Source: Terriglobus albidus
GTDB taxonomy: Bacteria > Acidobacteriota > Terriglobia > Terriglobales > Acidobacteriaceae
Length of the DNA stretch: 64,000 nucleotides
Assembly: GCF_008000815.1 (NCBI RefSeq)
Contig: NZ_CP042806.1
Coordinates: forward strand, 3,286,001-3,350,000
Reading direction: 5' to 3'
The translations under genes were made by a program, and so were the position numbers. The notes below the pieces were generated by a model that saw nothing but the letters and a program-made list of their open reading frames with translations, did not search any database and was not told the origin of the DNA. Shown piece by piece: positions 27,510 through 35,143 of the stretch; the stretch's first letter is position 1, and the number at the start of each line of letters is the position of its first letter.

Positions 27510-28355
27510 TTACTCGTCGGCGACGACGGTCTGTTGCTGCTCTCCCAGTCCCTGGACTCCCAACCGGATGACGTTTCCGGCACGGAGGTAGACCGGCGGC
27601 TTCTGGCCCAGGCCGACCCCCGGAGGTGTGCCCGTGCTGATGATGTCACCGGGCTGCAGGCTCATGAAGCGGCTCAGATAGCTGACCAGGTGAGCTACGC
27701 CAAAGACCATGGTCGATGTTGTGCCGTTCTGGTAGCGGTGTCCGTCAACCTCAAGCCACATGGAGAGCGCCTGCGGGTCAGGCACTTCATCGCGGGTGAC
27801 CAGCCATGGGCCGGTTGGACCGAAGGTGTCGGCGCTCTTGCCCTTGACCCACTGTCCGGTGCCTTCAAGCTGGAAGGCGCGTTCGGAGACGTCGTTGATG
27901 ACGCAGTAGCCGGCGACATAGTTCAGTGCGTCCGCCTCCGAGACATACTTTGCCTTTGCGCCGATAACCACGCCAAGTTCCACCTCCCAGTCTGTCTTCA
28001 GGGAGCCACGGGGGATGACGACATTGTCATTGGGGCCGCAGATCGATGATCCGGCCTTCATGAACAGAACCGGTTCCGCCGGTACCGCCATGCCCGACTC
28101 GGCGGCGTGATCTGAATAGTTCAGGCCAATGCACAGGAACTTGCCGGGCTGGGCGACGCATGACCCCAGGCGGGGCTCCCCTTCGACTATCGGAAGGGAA
28201 GTAGCATCGGCTGATGCAATCTTCTGCAGCCACTCCGGCGTGAGGTACTGACCGGCCAGGTCCGGAACAATCGAAGAGATATCGCGGATGCTGCCGTTCT
28301 TGTCCAGGATGCCCGGGCGTTCTGCCCCAGGGGCTCCATATCGTAGAAGCTTCAA
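27510..28355 (-). CDS. fumarylacetoacetate hydrolase (FAH) family protein
   Basis: A 281-residue enzyme with an N-terminal small domain and the C-terminal FAH fold. Metal and active-site segments are visible: FLCIGLNYSDHAAESG, DWEVELGVVIGAKAKYV, GYCVINDVSERAFQ and PGDIISTGTPPGVGLG. Family members cleave carbon-carbon bonds or decarboxylate small diketo acids. Close relatives include ureidoglycolate lyase and 2,4-diketo-3-deoxy-L-rhamnonate hydrolase of sugar-acid pathways. Because it lies between a sugar porter and a heparinase-like gene, a role in sugar-acid breakdown is plausible, but the substrate is open. Confidence 0.9.
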   Translation of the reverse strand: MKLLRYGAPGAERPGILDKNGSIRDISSIVPDLAGQYLTPEWLQKIASADATSLPIVEGEPRLGSCVAQPGKFLCIGLNYSDHAAESGMAVPAEPVLFMKAGSSICGPNDNVVIPRGSLKTDWEVELGVVIGAKAKYVSEADALNYVAGYCVINDVSERAFQLEGTGQWVKGKSADTFGPTGPWLVTRDEVPDPQALSMWLEVDGHRYQNGTTSTMVFGVAHLVSYLSRFMSLQPGDIISTGTPPGVGLGQKPPVYLRAGNVIRLGVQGLGEQQQTVVADE

Positions 28356-28663
28356 TGCCGATCTCCTTGGTGATAAATGCGGTTGCTCATGAATAGAGTA
28401 GTCTGCCTTATGCGGATGATGCGAGTTTGTGGTGGCCTTGGTGTAAAGATCGATATGGGAACTCTATCGTTGTCAAGAAGAGCACAGAGCGTAAGCTGTA
28501 TGACGGAATGGTAGATTCCGAGAACATTCCATGGACGACTTCTACGACTGGCTGGTTAGAAAGTGGTTTGACGGTTCCGGCGCCCAAGAGGCCCTTTCTG
28601 GCGATCTTATTGCGTGCGAGGTGAGCGGCGTAGGGCGCATTCGCGGCTACGTCCGAAAGGGCT
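28356..28663. promoter_or_regulatory. divergent intergenic region
   Basis: About 308 bases between the FAH and heparinase-like starts. The part near 28656 has an AAAGGG ribosome site for the heparinase-like gene. No gene, RNA or strong palindrome was recognised in the rest. Confidence 0.4.
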
Positions 28664-31405
28664 ATGACATTGAACTCCTGTAGGTGGCTTGTGTTGTCTC
28701 TTTGCTGCCTGGTGGTGGGGACAGCGGCTGCGCAGGATCGATCTCCGCTTGCACCCTATCTTTATCGTTCTCACTTTCAGCCTGGCCCTGGCGCTGCTTC
28801 CAACTCCGGCTCCCGCGATGGGTGGGAGAGCTTTCCCCTCGCGGAGGATACGGGATACGACCCGACGCTGGGCGTTGAGACATCACACGGCCTCAGCTCC
28901 GTTACCCGCGAGGTGATTCCGCATCGTGATGGAAAGCTGACTGTAGGTTTCATCCGCCGCGTGCACTTGGTTGCCGGACCCTCTTCTTCGCTGGCATTTC
29001 GGCTTAAGGTCTCTTCGACGGGCGGGATACCGGTTTCAATCCACATCTATCGCGGCGAAGAAGAGGTTATCCTCCGATCGGCGATTCAGGGAGGCGGCTG
29101 GCAACGCATACAGGTCTCCTTGCCGGCGTCTTCGCACCGCATCACCGCAATTGCTGTTGCGGCGAATCTGACTCATGTCAGCAGCGGATGGCCCGAGCGG
29201 GTTGCCATCTCCGATGTCGAGCTTCGCGCACAATCGACGCGGCACTATCTGCTGAAGTCACCCACTGCTCTCTGGGACGGAGTTCGAGAGTTGTACTATC
29301 TGCAGCACGTGCTGCAGACTGGCGATCAGGTCGCGGTTGAGTTCGATGGGCCTAAGCCATCTTTCCATGCGCGCTGGGACATCGAAGGTCCGGACGGCCA
29401 GGTGATTGATCATGGCTCTGGTCTCAAGGTGCAACACGCCATTGCGCTATCTGATCCTGCCGGTGTCTGGACGATCCGCGTGGAAGGGCAAGGCGGCTCC
29501 TCAACAGTGCTCGCGCTGGTTCGCTCAGTGGTGCCTCAGCCGTTGCTTGGCGTGGCTGTTCACGCGGTCTCTCCGGAGCTTTTGCAGCTGGTTACCGCCC
29601 GGCGCGACGAACTGCGGAAAGATCTGGGAGCGAATCTCGCGTTTGGGTTGGGGGCGAATATCCAGGAGATGGATGCGCAGTTCCTTCTGCCTGGACTACC
29701 GTCTTACTTCAATCTTGTTCAGAAGCCGACGGAGCTTGCCCTGTGGGATGCGGTCTCTTATCGCACGACCGGCGAGAGCCGCGAACGGGAGGAGGCACTC
29801 CACATGTTGCGGGAGATTGCCTCATGGTCGCAATGGATTCACCCCTGGTTTCCGGCGCATGGATATCACAGCTACTATCCACTGGGCATCATGACGAAGA
29901 ACATTGTCATGGCAGAACAGTTTCTGGGGAATGCGCTGCCCGCGGACCTGAAGCACACGCTTGATGAGGCTCTGCTGCAGCAGTCCATCAGGCCTGTTTA
30001 TGAGGAGTATGTCGTAGAGGATCGGCTTCAGTTCGACATCAGTAACTGGATCGGCCATACCGTCGGAGGAGCGCTGCTGGCGGCTCTACAGAGTGACAAT
30101 CCCGATACCGCCGGTTATGCCCTTGCCCTGTACGCGAAGGAACGCTCGCATATCGAGTCGGCATACACCGCAGACGGTTCCTATGGTGAGGGGATCTCCT
30201 ATCATCGCTTCGACTTTGAAACGACGGCGCTGGTGGCTGCAGCCGCAAAGGAGCAACTGGGGATATCGTTTGACAGCCAACTCGCCCGACCGCAGCGCTA
30301 CTTCCGTTATGCGACCTACGGCAGGGACTCGCTGGAAGACTTCGGCGACAGCCATGGCGATACCGCTCCTTCGAACGTCTTCGCCTATATGGCGGCCCAG
30401 AATAGTGATCCCGATCTAACGGCGTTTTACTTCCAGTATCGCAATGCCGCAACCGCAGAGCTGTTGAGCCGGGTTCTTTGGGAAGACGCAATCCATCAGT
30501 CTGCAGCAACTGCGGTTGATGCGCCAACGTCGGCTTTGTTTGAGAAGCGTGGCATTGCGGTGATGCGCGATAGCTGGTCGCCGGAGTCTCAGGTAATAGC
30601 TATGCGCGCCGGACCGAACTTTAATCACAACCACGCCGACCAGGGCAGTCTCTTCTACGCCTGGAACAATCGCCTCTGGATAGGCGAGGCGGGATATGCC
30701 GATTACTACAAGGACCCCAATTACCCCACCTATAACATCCAGGCCATCGGCCATAACACCATTCTGGTTGACGACGATCCGGAGAGCCAGGTGGTTGCCG
30801 GAAATGTGGTCTTCGGTAAATACCCTTCGATGCGCCAGCTCGCTTCGAAGGATGGAATGCAGATCATCAGCACCGACCTCAGCGCTGTCTATCCGCAGGT
30901 TCGTTCCTATGTTCGTACGCTGATCTATCAGAAGGGCGGAGCTTTGGTTGTGATGGATCAGATCCGCGCAGACGGGCCGCACCGCTTCAGCCAGATATGG
31001 CATCCCGAGCAGCCCATTGCGGCCTTCGATCTACAGCAAAATGTGATTCGCTTGCAGGCGCAAAACGAAGGTGTGGAGATGCATATGTTCTCCACATCCG
31101 CGATGATATTGGGCCAAAGCAAGGGCCCATTTCCTCTGAGTAACTACGAGAAGGCTGAACGAGAGCCCGCGCCGCGGCCAACGATCATTGAGTATCAGTC
31201 TGGCTCTGTTGATTCCCTGACGATTCTGACGGTGATTCAGCCATCCGCTGGAGCGACAGCCCCGCAGTGGAGTGTCGCGGCAGGGAAGAAGAGGGAGCTT
31301 CGCCTTGGAGACCTTCTGATCCGATGCGACAACCGGCAGGCTACGGTCTCTTTCGGAAAGACACCGGACACGACCTGGACGATCGGGCTCCCTTCGCAAA
31401 AATAA
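28664..31405 (+). CDS. secreted heparinase II/III-family polysaccharide lyase
   Basis: A 913-residue protein with a signal peptide (LVLSLCCLVVGTAAAQ). Residues about 30-310 look like beta-sandwich domains. An alpha-helical toroid follows, with WSQWIHPWFPAHGYHSYYPL near 390, SNWIGHTVGGALLAAL near 457 and YGEGISYHRFDFE near 505. The heparinase II/III C-terminal domain has NFNHNHADQGSLFYAWNNRL (about 650) and IGHNTILVDDD (about 695). These carry the His and Tyr residues used by PL15/PL17/PL21-type lyases on uronate polymers. At 913 residues it is longer than most, because of the N-terminal sandwich. Products would feed the uronate operon at 0.3-3.3 kb. Confidence 0.85.
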   Translation: MTLNSCRWLVLSLCCLVVGTAAAQDRSPLAPYLYRSHFQPGPGAASNSGSRDGWESFPLAEDTGYDPTLGVETSHGLSSVTREVIPHRDGKLTVGFIRRVHLVAGPSSSLAFRLKVSSTGGIPVSIHIYRGEEEVILRSAIQGGGWQRIQVSLPASSHRITAIAVAANLTHVSSGWPERVAISDVELRAQSTRHYLLKSPTALWDGVRELYYLQHVLQTGDQVAVEFDGPKPSFHARWDIEGPDGQVIDHGSGLKVQHAIALSDPAGVWTIRVEGQGGSSTVLALVRSVVPQPLLGVAVHAVSPELLQLVTARRDELRKDLGANLAFGLGANIQEMDAQFLLPGLPSYFNLVQKPTELALWDAVSYRTTGESREREEALHMLREIASWSQWIHPWFPAHGYHSYYPLGIMTKNIVMAEQFLGNALPADLKHTLDEALLQQSIRPVYEEYVVEDRLQFDISNWIGHTVGGALLAALQSDNPDTAGYALALYAKERSHIESAYTADGSYGEGISYHRFDFETTALVAAAAKEQLGISFDSQLARPQRYFRYATYGRDSLEDFGDSHGDTAPSNVFAYMAAQNSDPDLTAFYFQYRNAATAELLSRVLWEDAIHQSAATAVDAPTSALFEKRGIAVMRDSWSPESQVIAMRAGPNFNHNHADQGSLFYAWNNRLWIGEAGYADYYKDPNYPTYNIQAIGHNTILVDDDPESQVVAGNVVFGKYPSMRQLASKDGMQIISTDLSAVYPQVRSYVRTLIYQKGGALVVMDQIRADGPHRFSQIWHPEQPIAAFDLQQNVIRLQAQNEGVEMHMFSTSAMILGQSKGPFPLSNYEKAEREPAPRPTIIEYQSGSVDSLTILTVIQPSAGATAPQWSVAAGKKRELRLGDLLIRCDNRQATVSFGKTPDTTWTIGLPSQK

Positions 31406-31426
31406 GTATGTTTTGCGGAAGGGAGC
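31387..31426 (+). terminator. terminator overlapping the end of the heparinase-like gene
   Basis: GCTCCCTTCGCAAAA (31387-31401) pairs with TTTTGCGGAAGGGAGC (31411-31426) with one bulged base; the stop codon lies in the loop. A long stem but no long U tract after it. Confidence 0.65.
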
Positions 31427-31466
31427 TCGCAATCGAAGTTGAATGGATGGTGGCTGCGCTTCAGTG

Positions 31467-31601
31467 CTAGTGTGGTGTTTCAGAAGTTCTTGTCATAAAT
31501 GTTGTCATCCTGAACGAAGTGAAGGACCTGCTTTTTCAACGCTTCGGATGGCAAAGGCTCTTCATCATTTATGTCGCGAACTTTTAAATTGAGGACACTA
31601 G
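31467..31601 (-). mobile_element. MITE-like element, copy A (135 bp, CTAG ends)
   Basis: Bounded by CTAG at 31467-31470 and 31598-31601. The two ends are inverted repeats: both begin CTAGTGT and, after a variable part, share AGTTC and then CATAAATG, giving a terminal inverted repeat of about 35 bases. The core, read on the minus strand, includes GAAGCGTTGAAAAAGCAGG and is nearly identical to copy B. No transposase is encoded, so it would be a non-autonomous element. Its right-hand CTAG supplies the TAG stop of the Dps gene. Confidence 0.75.
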
Positions 31602-32113
31602 CCGCGGGTTGCTTCGAAGAGGAACCAGCTACGACGCTGTGATTGGTCGATCCAGTTCTCCAGCAGACTGGCCGTGGCAACATCACCGCCGTCGTCGCAA
31701 AGAGCGTGAATGGCGCGCATTCTCAGTGTTAGCGCTTTCTCGTCTTCATGCAGTTCGCTCAGCATGTCTTCGGCGGTAACGAACTCTGCGTCGTTGTCCG
31801 CAACCCGCTGAAGGCGGGCAATGTGGCCGATCGAGCGGATTGTGGTGCCGCCGATCTTCCGTACGCGCTCCGCGATGTCGTCTGTCATGGCGAAGAGCTG
31901 ATCGCCATGCTCATCCAGCAGCAGATGGTAATCACGGAAGTGCGGTCCGCTCATATGCCAGTGGAAGTTCTTCGTCTTCAGATAGAGAGCAAAGACATCT
32001 GCCAGCAGGCCATTCAGGCCGGCCGAGATATCGCGCACAGCTTCACTGGAGAGATCTGAGGTGAGGGTGAGGGGTGACTGTTGGCGCTTCTGCAGATCAG
32101 CGGTCGCTGTCAT
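31598..32113 (-). CDS. dps: Dps-family DNA protection / ferritin-like protein
   Basis: A 171-residue four-helix protein. The Dps ferroxidase-site motifs are visible: KTKNFHWHMSGPHFRDYHLLLDE is split here as KTKNFHWHMSGPHF then RDYHLLLDEHGDQLF, placing the conserved His, Asp and Glu residues near 52-70. Dps dodecamers oxidise and store iron and shield DNA in stress or stationary phase. Its TAG stop lies inside the CTAG end of MITE-like copy A. The gene stands alone. Confidence 0.93.
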   Translation of the reverse strand: MTATADLQKRQQSPLTLTSDLSSEAVRDISAGLNGLLADVFALYLKTKNFHWHMSGPHFRDYHLLLDEHGDQLFAMTDDIAERVRKIGGTTIRSIGHIARLQRVADNDAEFVTAEDMLSELHEDEKALTLRMRAIHALCDDGGDVATASLLENWIDQSQRRSWFLFEATRG

Positions 32114-32310
32114 TGATTTCCTCCCAGGGGATATGGAGATTACCTTAATTCCATACCTCTCTTCTCACCATACTCCTTCGAGGGGGATGTACTGCATCCG
32201 GAAGGGTGATGTGTCAGGGCTAGATGGCCGCTGTATGGCAGAGAAGCTACTACTGCTGTCCGCATTCCGTTCCCGCACGAAGCATTTGATTTAATGTAGG
32301 ATAGAGACAC

Positions 32311-32402
32311 GGAGAGGTGGCAGAGCCCGGTTTAATGCACCTGACTCGAAATCAGACGTACCAGCAATGGTACCGGGGGTTCGAATCCCTCCCTCTCCGC
32401 CA
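32311..32402 (+). tRNA. tRNA-Ser (anticodon CGA)
   Basis: 92 bases with encoded CCA. The acceptor stem pairs GGAGAGG with CCTCTCC, the anticodon arm is CTGA-CTCGAAA-TCAG with CGA at 32347-32349, there is a long variable arm (ACGTACCAGCAATGGTACCG) typical of class II serine tRNAs, and the T arm is GGGGGTTCGAATCCCTC. It reads UCG codons. Confidence 0.96.
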
Positions 32403-32415
32403 CTTGCTCACTCGG

Positions 32416-32438
32416 ACCCGCTAAAAGCGGGTTTTGTT
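32416..32438 (+). terminator. terminator after tRNA-Ser
   Basis: ACCCGCT pairs with AGCGGGT around an AAA loop, followed by TTTGTTAT. It separates the tRNA transcript from queG and argues that queG does not begin at the in-frame TTG at 32434. Confidence 0.8.
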
Positions 32439-32484
32439 ATCTGTGCCGTTTCTGAAATGCGAGCAGCGTGAGCTACGCAGTCTT

Positions 32485-33621
32485 ATGGGGAACCCGGTCA
32501 CATCCATTGGCTCTGAACTTCGCGATGCACTCGTTGCTCGTGCGTTGGAGTGTGGTTTCTCCGCTGCCGGTATTGCTGCTGTTCCTGAAGACAATCCTGA
32601 TCTGCGGCGGCGCTATGAATCGTGGGTTGATCAGGGCTATGCGGGAGAGATGGGGTATCTGCAGCGGCGTGATGAAGCCGGGCAATTATTGCGATCATCG
32701 TTGCGTGTGGCCATTCCCTGGGCTCGGTCGGTGATTGTCTGCTCGCTCAACTACAACGCTGCTCATCCGAAGTCGATCGATCCGGCTCCTGAAGGTGCAG
32801 GTTGGATTGCTCGCTATGCCTGGAGCGGTCGGCCTGAGGGAGACACTCTTAGCCCGACGGACTATCACGATGTCCTTCTCTCGAAGCTGCGCGGTGTGGA
32901 AGAGTTCCTGCGTGAGCACGCAGGGCCTGATCTGGAGGTCCGCAGCTATGTCGATACCGGTCCGGTGGTCGAACGAGGTTTTGCCGAGGCCGCAGACGTG
33001 GGGTGGGTAGGGAAGAATACCTGCCTGATCCGGCAGGGGACCGGCTCATGGACGCTGCTTGCTGTCATTGTCACCTCGCTGCCTCTGGCACGTGAAGCGG
33101 AGCTCTTACCTGCTGCAGATCGCTGCGGTACCTGCACGCGCTGCCTGGATGCCTGCCCCACCGGAGCGTTGATCGCTCCGCGGCAGATGGACGCGCGCAA
33201 GTGCATCGCCTATCTGACCATCGAGAAGAAGGGCGAGATCGAAGAGGAGCTGCGTCCGCTGATGGGGCGGCAGATCTTCGGCTGCGATATCTGCCAGGAT
33301 GTCTGTCCGTGGAACCGCAAGGCTCCCATCGGCGCCACAACGGAGATGCAGGCGCGCATCGAGCTGGTGAACCCTGACCTGGCTATGCTGGCGGCGATGA
33401 CGCCCGCTGAGTTTCGCACGCGTTTCCGCGGCTCGCCGCTGGAGCGCACGCGTCTGAAGCGTCTGCGCCGGAATATCGCGATTGCGATGGGGAACAGCGA
33501 AGACGCACGTTATCTGCCGCAGCTTGAAGCCTGGCAGCAGTCAGAGGATACGGTATTGCGTACGACGGCAGCGTGGGCTGTGCAACGCATCACCCACAGC
33601 CGCCAGCGTGCTTCGGTCTAG
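32485..33621 (+). CDS. queG: epoxyqueuosine reductase
   Basis: A 378-residue cobalamin- and iron-sulfur-dependent enzyme that makes the last step of queuosine synthesis in tRNA (epoxyqueuosine to queuosine). Two 4Fe-4S cysteine clusters are seen: CGTCTRCLDACPTGAL (about residue 213) and GCDICQDVCPWN (about 268). The N-terminal corrinoid-binding domain has WVDQGYAGEMGYLQRR near residue 50. The ATG at 32485 is chosen because the open frame upstream overlaps the tRNA-Ser terminator and lacks family similarity. Its stop TAG is formed by the CTAG end of MITE-like copy B. Confidence 0.93.
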   Translation: MGNPVTSIGSELRDALVARALECGFSAAGIAAVPEDNPDLRRRYESWVDQGYAGEMGYLQRRDEAGQLLRSSLRVAIPWARSVIVCSLNYNAAHPKSIDPAPEGAGWIARYAWSGRPEGDTLSPTDYHDVLLSKLRGVEEFLREHAGPDLEVRSYVDTGPVVERGFAEAADVGWVGKNTCLIRQGTGSWTLLAVIVTSLPLAREAELLPAADRCGTCTRCLDACPTGALIAPRQMDARKCIAYLTIEKKGEIEEELRPLMGRQIFGCDICQDVCPWNRKAPIGATTEMQARIELVNPDLAMLAAMTPAEFRTRFRGSPLERTRLKRLRRNIAIAMGNSEDARYLPQLEAWQQSEDTVLRTTAAWAVQRITHSRQRASV

Positions 33622-33728
33622 TGTCTTAAATCTAAAGTTTGTGTCACCTGAAGCGTTGAAAAAGCAGGTCCTTCACTTCGTTCAGGATGACAAGACTTTT
33701 GCTAAGAACTTCAGATTCACCACACTAG
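33618..33728 (+). mobile_element. MITE-like element, copy B (111 bp, CTAG ends)
   Basis: Runs from CTAG at 33618 to CTAG at 33725-33728. Its ends are imperfect inverted repeats of 22 bases with about 18 matches: CTAGTGTCTTAAATCTAAAG on the left and CTAGTGTGGTGAATCTGAAG read from the right. The core, with GAAGCGTTGAAAAAGCAGGT and the following bases to GATGACAA, matches copy A but lacks about 24 internal bases. It lies exactly between two convergent genes and supplies the TAG stop of both. Confidence 0.75.
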
Positions 33729-33931
33729 ACTCCGCGAATGACGTTGGCGGCGCTGAGCCCCTTCGGACCCTGCTGGCACTCGAATTCGACTGCCTCGCCT
33801 TCGTTCAACGTCTTGTAGCCTTCGTCCTGAATTGCAGAGAAGTGTACAAATACGTCCTTTCCATCAGCGCGCTGGATAAAGCCGTAACCTTTTGTTCCGT
33901 TGAACCACTTCACGACACCCTTTTCCTTCAC
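33725..33931 (-). CDS. cold shock domain protein (CspA family)
   Basis: A 68-residue single cold-shock domain. RNP1 (KGYGFIQ) and RNP2 (VFVHFSAI) are intact, after the family start [13 protein letters not shown] at 33931 is taken as start because it is preceded by AAGGG and gives the normal length; the frame is open further upstream to 34075 but that part is unlike the family. It binds single-stranded nucleic acid as an RNA chaperone. The TAG stop lies in the right CTAG of MITE-like copy B. A long untranslated leader upstream is typical of the family. Confidence 0.92.
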   Translation of the reverse strand: MKEKGVVKWFNGTKGYGFIQRADGKDVFVHFSAIQDEGYKTLNEGEAVEFECQQGPKGLSAANVIRGV

Positions 33932-34204
33932 AGCCAGTCCCTTCTTGTTTGCGAGCCTCTCCCTGGAGATAGAGAGACACCTCGGAGAACCTTCGACATC
34001 TGCGAAGCGGAGGAGGCCCCTACACCCGAAAGAGGATATGGAGGTTTTGGAGTTACACGTGGAGTTGCAAGACACCGAGGGCCCAGTGAAACGTATGAGT
34101 TCGAATGTCTTATGCCTTTTATGGCAAAAATCTGGCCGTCATGCAACACAAATCTTTCTGCCGCCCGGCTCTGCTAGCATCAAAGTTTGCGGATTCCGGT
34201 GCCG

Positions 34205-35143
34205 ATGCCATCCATTATCCCACCCAGTGAGGAACCTCGCGATCCCGCGTCCATGTCCGCCGAAGAGCTGGCGAAGCGCCCTGCCGTACTGGAAGCCGGC
34301 TCCTGGCCGCAACTCCGGGCGCTGGTGAAATATCTCACCAAAACCGAGGTCCATACCTACGCCTTCAGTGTCGCCGCGCAGGTAATTCTGTCGCTGTTTC
34401 CGTTCATCGTGATGATGCTGTCGCTCAGCCGGAACCTCTTTCATTCCCGCGCCATGGAGTCAGTCGTTGGCGACATGATGCACAACCTGCTGCCGGTGGG
34501 GCAGGACTTCATCGTCCGCAACATGCAACTCCTCGCCCACCCCCGAAAAGGCGTGCAGGTGTTCTCCACCGTCATGCTGCTGATCACCTCCACCGGCGTC
34601 TTCCTGCCGCTGGAGGTTGCTCTGAATGCAGTTTGGGGTGTGAAAGAGAACCGGAACTATCTGCATAACCAGATCGTCTCCCTGGGGCTGGCGGCGGCCG
34701 TGGGTGTGCTTGCCATGGCCTCGGTTGCCGGCACCGCCGGGCAGCGGTCGCTTCTGAGCTGGATCTTCTTTGGCCACACTGACAACTGGGTCTTCAACCT
34801 TATCTCGCACACGGTGCTGAAGATCTTCTCCGTCGTCGCGGGCATTTTGCTCTTCTTTCTGATCTACTGGTTGCTGCCCAACCGGAAGATTCCAGCAGCC
34901 GCCGTAATGCCAACAGCCATTGTGGTCGGCCTGCTGTGGCAGCTTGCCAAGGTGGTGTACGTGAAGGCGCTGCCGTGGCTGGACTTCCAGGGCGTCTACG
35001 GCCCCTTCTATATCTCGGTGGGGCTGATGACGTGGGCCTTTCTCTCCGGCCTGTTGCTGCTGGCCGGGGGGCACTTTTCCGCGAACCGGCATGCGATGCG
35101 CATGACCCGTCTCGCGGAGCGGAAAGAGGCGGCGGAGGCATGA
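34205..35143 (+). CDS. YihY/BrkB-family inner-membrane protein
   Basis: A 312-residue protein with about six transmembrane helices. Family features include TYAFSVAAQVILSLFPFIVMM near residue 60, split as TYAFSVAAQVILSLFPF and IVMMLSLS, then GVFLPLEVALNAVWGVKENR and YWLLPNRKIP. The family was once called RNase BN but is now regarded as a membrane protein of unknown function. The start is uncertain: ATG 34205 is used, with TTG 34187 and ATG 34253 as alternatives. Its stop overlaps the start of the next gene (ATGA at 35140), so the two proteins are made together. Confidence 0.85.
   Translation: MPSIIPPSEEPRDPASMSAEELAKRPAVLEAGSWPQLRALVKYLTKTEVHTYAFSVAAQVILSLFPFIVMMLSLSRNLFHSRAMESVVGDMMHNLLPVGQDFIVRNMQLLAHPRKGVQVFSTVMLLITSTGVFLPLEVALNAVWGVKENRNYLHNQIVSLGLAAAVGVLAMASVAGTAGQRSLLSWIFFGHTDNWVFNLISHTVLKIFSVVAGILLFFLIYWLLPNRKIPAAAVMPTAIVVGLLWQLAKVVYVKALPWLDFQGVYGPFYISVGLMTWAFLSGLLLLAGGHFSANRHAMRMTRLAERKEAAEA

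Noticed and set aside
32434-32484. TTG start for queG at 32434
   Set aside because: The start lies in the terminator of tRNA-Ser and the extra 17 residues are unlike the family.
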